DNA of 64,000 nucleotides from Enoplosus armatus (lineage: Eukaryota > Chordata > Actinopteri > Centrarchiformes > Enoplosidae): NCBI RefSeq assembly GCF_043641665.1, contig NC_092183.1, forward strand, positions 7,666,501 to 7,730,500, read 5' to 3'. The notes below the pieces were generated by a model. It ran no database searches, was not told where the DNA came from, and saw only the letters and a list, made by a program, of their open reading frames with translations. Position numbers and translations under genes: made by a program. Within the stretch, counting starts at the first letter, position 1. The number at the start of each line of letters is the position of its first letter. Positions 48,301-60,300 of this stretch are shown piece after piece.

Positions 48301-51300
48301 AATGTACATCCATGATGACAGTGAAACCACTCAAGATGAGTTCACTTTCATAGCCTCCACCAGTCAAGGGTTCAAGTCTTCCATTGCAGAAGATGAAATT
48401 GGCTCCAAAGAAGGAATGTTTAACGTATCTATTCAGCTATTGAATGATCAAAAGCCAGTACGTGTTATTGATAAAGTCTTCCATGTTGTTAGGGATGGAC
48501 TGAAGTTACTCACTATAGAGGATTTGCGTTATCATGATGCAGACTCTGATTTTGATGATGGTCAGTTGATTTACACTCGACGTGGAATCCCGATGGGAGA
48601 CCTAGTGCTGGTTAATGACACTACTCATCGACTGTTCCAGTTTCGACAGAAGGATTTGGAAGAAAAGCGAGTGTTGTTCATTCACAAAGGTGTGAGCACT
48701 GGCAGGTTTGTGCTCTTTGTCTCCGATGGAAAACATTTTATATCAAGCCTTTTAGACATCAGTGCGCATGACCCTTTCTTGAATGTTGGCATCAACACCG
48801 GCCTACTGGTTCAGAAGGGCCAGTCAGTAACCTTTTCCACCAGTAATTTTAGTGTCACATCAAATTTGGACATCAGAGATGACCAGGAGGTCGTCTTCAA
48901 GTTGGATGAGGCTCCCAAGTATGGACGACTTTATTGCAATGAAACAAAGGTGGAGTCATTCTCGCAGTCTGACTTAAAGGATGGGCTTATCTCCTATCGG
49001 CACAATGACAGCAAACACCTGGCAGACTATTTCAACTTAACAGTGAAAGCTAAAAGTCTTCGACTTGCAGCGAGGATCAATGTGAAGGTTTACCTGGAAA
49101 GTCATCAGAGGCCACCCATCGTGCAGCATCACAACACCTTACTTGTGGAAGAGGGAAAACCAGTGAAGATTGACGAAACTAAACTAGAGGTGAGTATTTC
49201 ATAAGAGAGACAGATAGAGGGTTTGAGAGTTTTTTGTTTTTTATTATTTGACCACTGGTCACTAAACCTCTCCTTTGCAGACGATAATAATGATAATAAT
49301 TATGATGATATTAATAACAATAATATGCATACTTGTGGAACCTGGGCACAATTTTTCATTTGAAACATTTCATGTTAAGAGCCTCCGAATCTAACATTGT
49401 CATGAGTATTGACTATAAGAATATCCAATTAAACACCCGCATCTTGTGGTGTAGTTGTGTCAGAAGGGAACACCATTTGGCAGATAATCTAAACTTTAAT
49501 AGAAGCAAACTAAATGTCACAATAATGTTACAGTAAAATACTAGGTTTTACTGCACTGGATTTTAAGGCTGCTGAAAGGGTAGAAACTGAATGTTGACTA
49601 GTGTTTGTTTTAACATTTTACAATGATGCCATGTTATATTGAGCGCAAAATGAAAACTAAACTTAAGTGACACATGGAACATTTCAGATTTAGCCACTGA
49701 ATATGTTTTCTGATTGTTGCAGGTCACTCACGAGGACAACCTGCCATCTGAGATTGTATTCACAGTCAAGGTAGCCCCGTCTCATGGCCTTCTCCGGCAT
49801 TTTGTCGAGGCGGAGAAGCGCTACATCGGAACTAAACAGTCTCCTGTCAAGACATTTACCCAAGAGGACGTTAACAGTGGAAACATCCAGTACATGCAGG
49901 TGGAGCCCAGCAAAGTCAACGACACTTTCATCCTTGATGCCACCAACGGGATCACTGATGTCAGCGACATTAGGATGTCTGTTGACATCATCCCACGCCT
50001 CATCCCACTTCAGGTCTCCAATTTCACACTGAACGAGGGCGCCTCCAAGGCACTGACCCAGGATGTACTCAAAGTCACCAACCGACACTTTTCTGGAATC
50101 AACTTCCTATATAGTTTGACTGAGCCCCCGCAGCATGGTCAGATTGAGCACTCTCGACATCCTGGTGTGCCCATAACCTCCTTCACCAGGAGGCAGGTGA
50201 GATATTCTTACAGACACTCTTATAGTTGCTACAGAACGATGGCAATATACTTGCAGTTGGATTGATGGATAAAAAAATTATTGGATTTAGTGTGGCAGTA
50301 ATATTTTTCATGCCCATAACTAACACTGAAGACGCAGAGGGCATGTCTGTTTTGTTCTTTTGTCTATTTAATTAAATTTAAAAGGCTTTACAGAAGAGGA
50401 TACTTTTCTCAAATTTGACCCAAATTTACAGGCATTTTCACAATGTTTGTAACCTGAAATGCATTCTTAATTAACTTACTGTATAGAAATATTTAGTGCT
50501 TAGACTGGTTGACTGATGGATGAATAATGTGATTAATTATTATTGCAGTAATTGCTGCCATTTTGCAAGATGAGTTTTTTCAAATTTGACTCTAATCTAC
50601 AGGCATATTTACAATGATTGCAACCTAAAATGTGTCCTTAATTAAATTATAACATTAAAGGAAGGTAAAAATAGCATTACCCTGGCTTTTCATCTCACCC
50701 TGCCCTGCTGAAATCTCTTGATGTTGCTATTTTTTTCTGTCATGTTTGTGCTCCCATTTCATTTCTAAAATTTTACAAAGCAATAATTGGTTAAGTCCCT
50801 ATATGCATGCTATAACATGGAATACGAGATGATCGTGACCTATGTGTCACAAATTATAGTGTTTTGTTCCTCTCTGATTTGAATACATCTTTGCAGTTTT
50901 AATATCACGTTCTCCCTAATAATTTCACTGATCTTTAATCAGGTGGAACACGAATTCATCTACTACGTTCACGACAGCAGTGAAACCTTAGCTGACAACT
51001 TCACTGTGGTGGCCAATGACACAGGCCTGAGGAAGCAGAGTGCAGCCCAGACGGTGTACATCCAGGTTACAGCTGTCAACGATGAGCCTCCTGTTATTAC
51101 AGCCAACAGGGTCCTCAGGGTGAGTCTGCACTGCTGCTCTATATTTAAACTCTGGACATTTTTTTTTGTAGCAGGTCTGGCACCAAAGCTTACTGTCAGA
51201 CAGTTTTCATGTGGGCAGTGTTGCAAGTTGCCATGGCTGGCTGGATGAAGGAAACTATGTTTGCTATGTGGAGGAGGGTCCAGGGGGGCTTGCAGCACAG

Positions 51301-54300
51301 AACAGACGTTGACATACATTTGGAGGTGCCTGGGACTTGTAGGAAGGTCTGTTATGGTGCTCAGGTGTTAGGTTTTCAAACAGATTCTCCTAGTATTCAA
51401 ATAAAGCACTGCTTTTTGGTGGTTGCTGCTTCAGTGAATTGAAGTGGAATCTGCTATTTTGCATAGTCTGGGTTGACTGGAAAGGCTTCTTATGAATACA
51501 AGAGTTGAAATCAAATGGAAAATAACCCTGAGGCATTACACGGACATGAAGTCTTGGTGCAGCTTCCTAGTGTTGAGTGGCATGATGGCATGGCCTGGAA
51601 ACAGCAAACACTGTGACAACGTGGCCTCAGTTCAGTCCAGTTTCATCTACTTCACATCTCTCTTCACTATCTGCTCATCCAAAGAAACCCTACTGGTTAT
51701 TTACTACCTGTCTGTAAAAAGCACTTCTACAGACATATATTTTGAATATGTTATTCGTAAATTAGACGGAAGTTGTCGTGTGTGTCCATGTGCTGAGCAG
51801 TGCTGACTTGTACTCTGTCAGCTTTAGCGGCTGGAGTTGGGAGAGGTCCAGCTGGAAAGAGAGGCTGAAGTGTAGGCGTCTATTGTCTGTGCAGCTTTGC
51901 CCCAGATGCTTCAAATTCCTCTGGGATCCTGCAGACTCAGAGAAGATCGACTTATACAATTTACTGCTCTGAAGAACTTTGGGGAGCCAGTTGAATTAGA
52001 GTAGTTTTAATCAGAAACTAGTTAGTATAATAGTTGTTTATGATTTTTGGTGATAGTCACTGACAAACTCGTCTACACATATTGATGATCTGTTTAATTT
52101 CAAATGTGATCAATAGTCATTATATCATGTCTTACTAAATTGCAGGTGGAAAGTAACTGGATTCTCAGTGTCCACCAGGGGGCTCTCTGCCACTGCACTT
52201 CATGTTAGATCTCAAACTTGTACTGTGGAAGATTTTGAGAGATTTACAGGTCTTATGGAGTTATTAAGTCGTTTTCAAACCACTTTGATGTTTTCTAAAT
52301 CAATATTTAAAAAGGACAAACAATTTATCAATTGTGCCACAGGGGTAATCTTTACATGTTATATAAGCTTGGCGAATGCTAAAGAAAGCCTAAGACAACC
52401 CTGCACTAAATATCAGTGGAGGAACACATTAAAAATTTGTCTTAAAAATACAAAGTATTTTTGTCAAAAAATGAAACAAAACAAAACTATATAGACAAAA
52501 GAAACATCCTCCATGATTTCTAAGTTTGAATCTTAACATTATACCAACAAACAACTTGAGCTGTTGTTGTGTTGACATGTCTCTTTTTTCTAAGGTCTGT
52601 GACAGACATCATTCTAGAAATAATGCCATCACAATTACAATGTCAGCAGTCTGTGGTGGTTTTCTTTAAGAAACAGATTTAAGAAAACATTTTTATTTTG
52701 TGCAGCTGAAATAAAAAGAAAACACAAGTTTCTTAAAACAGCTCAACAAATAAACATCAAAACAGTTGAGGTTTGGCAGTCAAGACTCACAGGAATTCAC
52801 TAAAAGTGGATCAAAGATGTGAAGTTTGTTGTGTTTTAAACTGTCATCTCCACCACTAAAGCGGCAGCCGGATGAGCAGCAGACACCCCGTCATGTTTGA
52901 GGGATTGATCTCGACTCCAGGGGGGGCTGTTTGTGCAAATTGATCTCCTGTGTCTTTTCTTTGAATGTGGTGAGTCACACTGATGTTGCTCATCAGACAG
53001 ACCCTGCTGTGACTTCCTGTTAAATGGGGGATTATTGGAGGTGTAGTCATTTCCCACTAGATGAACACAGTGTTCTCATATGGGAAGACTTTATGCTGTG
53101 CGACCCATGTGATGTGTGTGGTGTCCCACGTGGTGGGCGGATGTGGTGTTTACAGGTGCTAATTGAAAAGGTACCCCACGCTTCTGTTCCAGTAAGTGAC
53201 ATTCTCACAGCCAAGTGAGAGGCCAGCTGACTGCCAGTTACACCTCAGCCTTTAATTTTTGTCCTTTTCGGGGAATTTGTGGTTGAAAACGTTAAAACCC
53301 ACCCTCAGATTCTCTCACACTCTCATGTATCGTATGATGTTTGTTGCTGATCCCTGCAGCAGTTTTATGACAAAGTGTTTTTTAGCATTTCTTTTTCTTT
53401 CCCCTCACCCTGCCATTTTCACTTCTGCAGCGTGCGGTCACTGACATTTCTCACTTTAAACAACTTTCAGAGAGCAGCAGTTGGAACTTGCCAAGAAACT
53501 TGCTAGTGTGAGAACACTGACATGTTACTGTCATCGCACCTTTTATATAAAATGCTATATATTTTGTGGCTGCAGTGCACTTCAGTATGCCCTACAAAAA
53601 AAATGTTCCAGCAGCAAATTTGCACTCATCATTTGTAAAACAAACAACAAAAAAACAACTGTAATTTTTATCATACACAAGAATGCACACCACTCCAAAT
53701 GAAAGCTAATGTTACTCCGTATCTGCTGAAAGTGTAAATCAACAACACATTCTCTATATCATTTTCTATATATTTATATATATAAGGTGACTATACGTCA
53801 GTCTTTACAACTTGTTACTTTTGCCCCCAAGTGGCCAAAAAAGTCAGTTTTATCTGACGTTAACTCCAAAAAAGCAACAAAAAAAAAGCTAACTAATAAT
53901 ATGAAGTAGATGTCATGGAAATTTCACTAAATCCCAGCATGACCACCACATGTAAAAGAAATTCGGGTATTATAAGAAAGTTGTGCTTTTTCCTAATAAT
54001 TACTATGATGTAAAATATATATAAAAAAAAAAATTGGCATATTTATGTATTCGTATGTCTTTATATTACTTCATGTGTATTGTAACAGCAGGCATTGACC
54101 ACCAATATGAATAGGACTTTATCATAGAAGACATTTTGACATGTGACAGTATGGAAATCACAGGTGTGAATAATAAAATGAATGATGGCTGAATTCCATT
54201 TAGCTGCTGCAGTTTCAGGGTCCTGGTCCTGTGCATCCTGGCTCACTGTCATGGCTTACTGGGACACTTCAATACAACAGAGCCATTGTCAATGTTATTA

Positions 54301-57300
54301 GTAACACCTGTGCTTTTTCTGACCATGATGAGTCAAAATGTCTGCTGGGAAAAATTTGTTTTTTGTCGTAGCCTTTCAGTAAATTCAACCTGTGTGAGCG
54401 ACAGTGGCATGTTATGGAATAGTTGCTCTGGTCTGGACTACAGAAACTCTTCCTTTGTTGTCAAGTGTCTGCTCGGTTCAGTAGTTTTGTGTTCTGTGTG
54501 TCAATGAGTTCCTCTGTTCCTTCGTGTTAGCTCCAGGCTTTTCAATTTACATGAAAGCAGGACCTTAACTGTGCCTCACCAACACTCTGCAGTACATCCC
54601 ACTGTGTTTACAGTCTGCACGGCTATATTTAGTCCTAAAGTGTCCTTCTTTAGAATTATGTTGATGAACGTGAAGTGAGTGATGCTCAGAGTGACATTTT
54701 TCCATAGGTTGTTATTGTCTTGCCGTCTTTAGGTGCCTCATTTAGAGATTATTTTTATAGCAGTTCTGCTTCGTTGGATGATTTATTGTTCAGTGGAAAA
54801 TGACGGGAGAAAAGAGAGAAAAACATGAAATAGCCTTGGAGCTGGACTCACACCCACGGCATCCTGGGTCCATTGTAAGTGGTGATGAATGACAAGGGCA
54901 CGTTGGTCTTTTATGTGTCTCACTTCCTTTTCAGTTTTATATCTGCGCAGAGAATAGGTGTTACATAGCTGTTTTTAAGTCATGGAAAAAGTAAGATACA
55001 TAATCCTGTTCTATCCTACACACAATTTTATTTAATATTTTTTCCAGAACACCTGAATCACAGGTATTTATTCAAAAACTGGCATCCACAAATGGAAATA
55101 AGCTTTAATGCAGCAAGTCTTTTGCCCCGTTGTACAACCACATATGACAGTATTTATTCCATCTATCAAAATAAATGTCAGACTGGCATTTAGCTGTCAA
55201 ATACTGTTAGCCTCTACATCATGAGTCATGTCAAACAAAACGTCTCTGTTCCCTTGTTCCTGGAGGTCTGTATTTTCATGGAGATTACAGATGGCACCTG
55301 TTTCGTCCTTGTCCATCTTCTGTCCAGGTTTGGGTGTCCTCAGTGACAGAGATCAGGCCGGGGGATCTAAGAGCGCAGGACCTGGACACACCCCCAGAGG
55401 AGCTACACTACATGGTGACCCCACCCAGCAATGGACACCTGGCCCTGAAGAGTGCCCCTATGAAGGCAGTGCTCAACTTCACCCAGGCACACATAGACCA
55501 GGGACAGCTACTATTGGTTCACAAAGGTAAAATCTGTTTTTGTATCACCTACTGAAACAACGCACTGAAGAATTAATAACTAAATCCAGAAATGTTGTGT
55601 TTGATTTATTTTTTATGTTGTATTTATACAAACAGACAACAGAAGTGAAACAGGTGGACAAGAAGCCATAGACTTATACAGTGGACCTCTCCCCAAATTA
55701 TTAATTTATCAACTCCTTCAACTACTACTACATTTAGTACTACTTAAAGTACACATTTTTATGAACCAAGTCACTGAAAGAGGAAGTGACGTCCTAACTG
55801 AAGAACCGCCTTGATGAGAGGACTGACCGATTGCATTTTCATTTTGACACCAAAAGAGCGGGATGACATAAATGTAAATGCAATCAACTGGGGGGCAACA
55901 TTTGAATATTGTCCACTGTACAGCGGGGTACTAATTCCATTTTCCATTTTCATTTGAATATAGTCATAGAACGCCAATACGAGTACATGAAAAGGAAAAT
56001 GCAAACTGGATTATTGCATTAACATTTAAATTTTTACTCAAATAACTAACACATATGTAGACAATTGTGATGCTATTGTGGAATTACATTTTCATGTTTA
56101 CATTATCATTTTAATATAGTCTCCTATAGGCTTCCATACTCAGACACAGATATTTGATGTTTTTGTTTTGTATTTGTGAAGTTTTGTCTTTTTTTAATAT
56201 TGTGACATTTTAATCATATTGCCCAGTCCTAAATAGAACCTGTAATTAATTGCTCCAAATGGGTTCATTGTCTTTTTGTTCACCTGAATGCAGTAATGCC
56301 AAATCGAATTCATCTGTGTTTTTCCATTTCAATATTGTTGTTTTTGTTGTTCCTTTTGCGTCCACTAGAAGATGCTGTTGATTTGTTTGATTTGCTTTCC
56401 ACTTGTGTCAACTCACAGTGAATCAGAGTCATCAACAGGAACAATGTGCAACTTTTCTTCATTAGCCGTTAAATTAGTTGCAAGACTGAAACAGACAGAC
56501 TGGACTGATAGCCAGGTTGGAGGTGATAATATTTTATAGTCTGCAAACTCTGATGTAAAATGGTCGATAAGGTCTGTCAGCATTTGAGGGCGTCAGTCTC
56601 ACCTCAGGTTTCTGCTTGCTGTTCTGATTCCTATCTACTTTTTTAATTTACTTTGCCTGTACTTGCACCACCAGGAAAGGCTGTAATAATAGTGTGGAAG
56701 GGACTCGCCCCACTCTATATGTTTAAGAGTGCCTCTTTCTTTTTTATACAAACATGTACACACACCTACACTAGTATAGACACTTGATTTTGATTGAGTA
56801 TTACCTAGAAGAATAAGAATTTTTAGCTTGCATTGCAGTTTTTGCAGTTCTTGAGACCAGCATCAGGAATGCTGATGAGGTTCTTTTTTATGTGTATTTG
56901 CAGAAACCAGATGCAGCTAATTTGTAAAACAACATGTTCTCACAAAACTAAGATGCAGTTGTGCTTTATTCACTCCAGCATACAGAATCTAACAACTTTG
57001 CCTCAGTCTTCTTGACAGTTTGAGCTTTTAATTTAATTTTTTGCCTCATTGCATTTCCAGGTGCCATGTCTGGAGGATTCAACTTCCAAGTCAACGATGG
57101 TGTGAACTTCACTCCCAGGCAGATCTTCAGCATCACTGCCAGAGCCTTAGTTCTCAGTTTAGAGAAAAACCGTCCCCTCAAGGTGTTTCCAGGTAAATCG
57201 CCCTCTGAGTAGAGTATCATTAAAGGATATGTTTATTATTGTCAACAAATCTCATGGGGAAACAAAACAAACATGTGCTAGTCTGTCCCTTAATATTTTT

Positions 57301-60300
57301 CCTCTTCCCTTCTCTATGGCATTCAGCCCCAAGACGTAAATCTTTGAAAATGGTTCATAAATATGTAGTTTGATTTCTAAAAAAGTAATTTCCTAAAACA
57401 TATGGGCACTGCAGTTTGTGACAAATGTGACTCAAACTGGAATAAATAGTGGATTTGGTAGGGACTATTTTCAGCTGCGGATTACACATACACAATTAGT
57501 GCTTTAGTGAGTATTTACAGCAGGATGTTGTTTGTGAGATTGACTCAAAACAAACAACAGTGCCAATATTCATGGTAATGAAGACACATGTCACCCACTG
57601 TAAAGGCCACTGATGCGTTTTTAATAGCTTGGAGCTCTCTGGCGCAGAGGTATAAGGTACATCAGGCATTGGCTACACAGACAACACTTGTTAATAGGAT
57701 CAATTCATTGTTGGTTTTGGTCTTTTCATGTGATTTGTTGACCATAAGAAAAAAGAAAAATATAGACTATCACCAAACTGTAATATGTCCTCCAAATCAG
57801 CACCTAGATTTTCACTGGGCACTGGTTTTCATAGTGCAAGTGCAAACCAAACTTGATTTCCAACCACACCTTCTACCTGTGCTTATTGTGTTCTAACAAT
57901 GTGAGAATCACAAGAATTTATAGAAGTACAACTTATCTTTTATAGGCTTTTGTGTCATAATGAAACTACACAGCTGCTTTTCTAAAAATGAACTGAAACA
58001 TATTTTTGTCTGTCTTCCAGTCATCCACTCACACAGACTCTTTTTAGTTGCACTATTAATATCCATAAGCAAAGTTTTTCATTTCCTCTTTTTTGTTTCT
58101 TTTGTAAGGGCTCAGTCGAGGATTTTAAGTGTGTCTGTGACACCTTGGCCTCTCATTTGCTGTATGTTGTGGGATTTAACCTGCTTATATGTTCAGCCTG
58201 ACTACAGTCTCTGCACAGAATCCCTTTGGTTAAATAATTCAGCACCTTTCCAACAGTCAAGTCATTACTTTACCCAAATACCAGACTGGTGAATCAGCTG
58301 CTGCCATTGCTTAATGGTTTGATATACGGCATGCTACTTTTAATACTCAGGAGCTAAAAATAGGCTGACTGGGTGTCGTCTTTGCCTGCAAACACATTTC
58401 AAGGTTTTCTGATATTTCCACTGGTCTAGTTTGTGAGTTAGAAGGCAAGGATATTGTGAAGGCAGCAAACTGCCAACTGGCACGCTCTGCTGAGCTTCTC
58501 AGCCACAGGGTGAGTGGGCACTTGAAAAGCTGTGCCACTGTCTGTCTGAGGCAGCCCTGTTTGTGCTTTGTGCCAGGCGGGGCAGAGGGAGAGGGGTGGG
58601 CGGGATGGGAGCTTTAACTGACAATGAAGGGTTTTGATGGGGTGAGGGGCGACATGAAACATTTTCACACTGTGGAGGTGAGATTAAAGTTTTTCTCCTT
58701 CCTTGCAAAGTCCTCAAATGTCTGGGTGCTCTCTGTAAAACTGCAAAGACTCCTCACTAAATGGTTGCATATGCCTTGTTAAGAAACCAGCAATTACCTG
58801 AATTTCTAACAGTAAGGCACACAAGACTTGCTAAAATGATTCTTGCTACGAAGAAATTTATTTCTAATTCTGTCAAGCTCTTCTTGAAAACACAAAGCTA
58901 ATTATTTAATGCTATGTATTGTTACTGTACATGGCCACAGTGGTAGTAGTTCCACGTTGCTGTATTCCTCTAATCCCTTTTCATCATTATCATTTAATAA
59001 ATATATTATTATCCCATATGCCTCAAAAAAACATGAACTTCAGACAGTGGATATTTATGGTGTTTTGTTTGTGCAGTGGTTAGCATGTTTCACACAATGC
59101 TTTTTCTTGCGTCAGTCTCAAATTCCCAAAGTGGCACACATTTTTCTCATCTCACAGGCACAGATTCACAACAACAACTCACAGGAGTTTTGGAAAAGGG
59201 TTTTGATTGTTATGTATTTTGATCAAATTCCTGTGATATACTACCATCACGAAATGCAGCATAAATATCTGACAATATAGCAAAACCCTTCCTGCATACA
59301 GACTGAGAGCAAGATAGGTTTTCATTGTGAAAAGACAAGACAGCCCGTCTCTCCCTCTTCCTCTAAGAGGGAAATTTCCCATGAGAGACAGACAAGGATG
59401 GTGGGAGTGCTCACGACATGTGATGAATGAATTTCACTGTGCTTCGACCCTTCTTTCCCTCTATCATTGCCTTCCATCATTTATCAGCAGTCTTTTTTTA
59501 GGATCCTTACAATCTGCACAGTGGCAGCAGAGCTATGGAAATCTATATTATTCATCTTGAGAAGAAAAGAAGCTCTCAGTAGTCAGTCCCCGTCATCATG
59601 CACAGGAGATGTTTCTCTTTACATTTTCCCCAAATGGAAGATTTTTGTGCCTGCAAGGAGCTGATCCACTTTTAATTTCTTGTTTGGATTTTATGTAACA
59701 CCCCGCACTGCAGTTGGACAGTGCTGTAAAAAGTCTGTGATGTCTGCAGTGCAGCTTTAATTTGACACATCAAAGGACCCTCATCTGTCTATTTCAGAGC
59801 TTGTTTTGCATAATTTGGAGTCCAGAGGGGAAAACTTGCAGCATTTGATGCAGCCGCACAAGAGTTTTAACAGTGTGGCCACAGCTAAACTGAAAACCAG
59901 ACAAGAAAAGCTAATTTTCTTTTCCAGATAAAGTTTCATGATCAATTATGCAAGCCAATCCTTCAGTAATTTTCTTTTAATTCACTTTCACATCTCTCCT
60001 CCAGGCTCTTCTACAACAATCACAAATGAGAATTTACAAGCAGTGACCAATGACATAAGCAACACCTCGAATCGGATCATTACATTCAGTGTGATTCGGC
60101 ATCCTAAACTGGGGCGTCTGGTGAAGAGGCAGTCTGATAATTCAACAGTGGACATCTCCACTTTCACACAAGACATGGTGAGTGAATAACTGGAGGTCGT
60201 GTCAACACTTTTCCCTCATTTTACAAAAGAATAAAAAACAAAAAATCCAAGGTATGTGAACCAGTTTAATATTAAACATTAGGGTTCCTCCATTCATGTG

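Noticed and set aside
51209..51972. Open frames in cspg4 intron 5 as alternative exons
   Set aside because: No CSPG-repeat similarity, and the flanking exons already join in phase.
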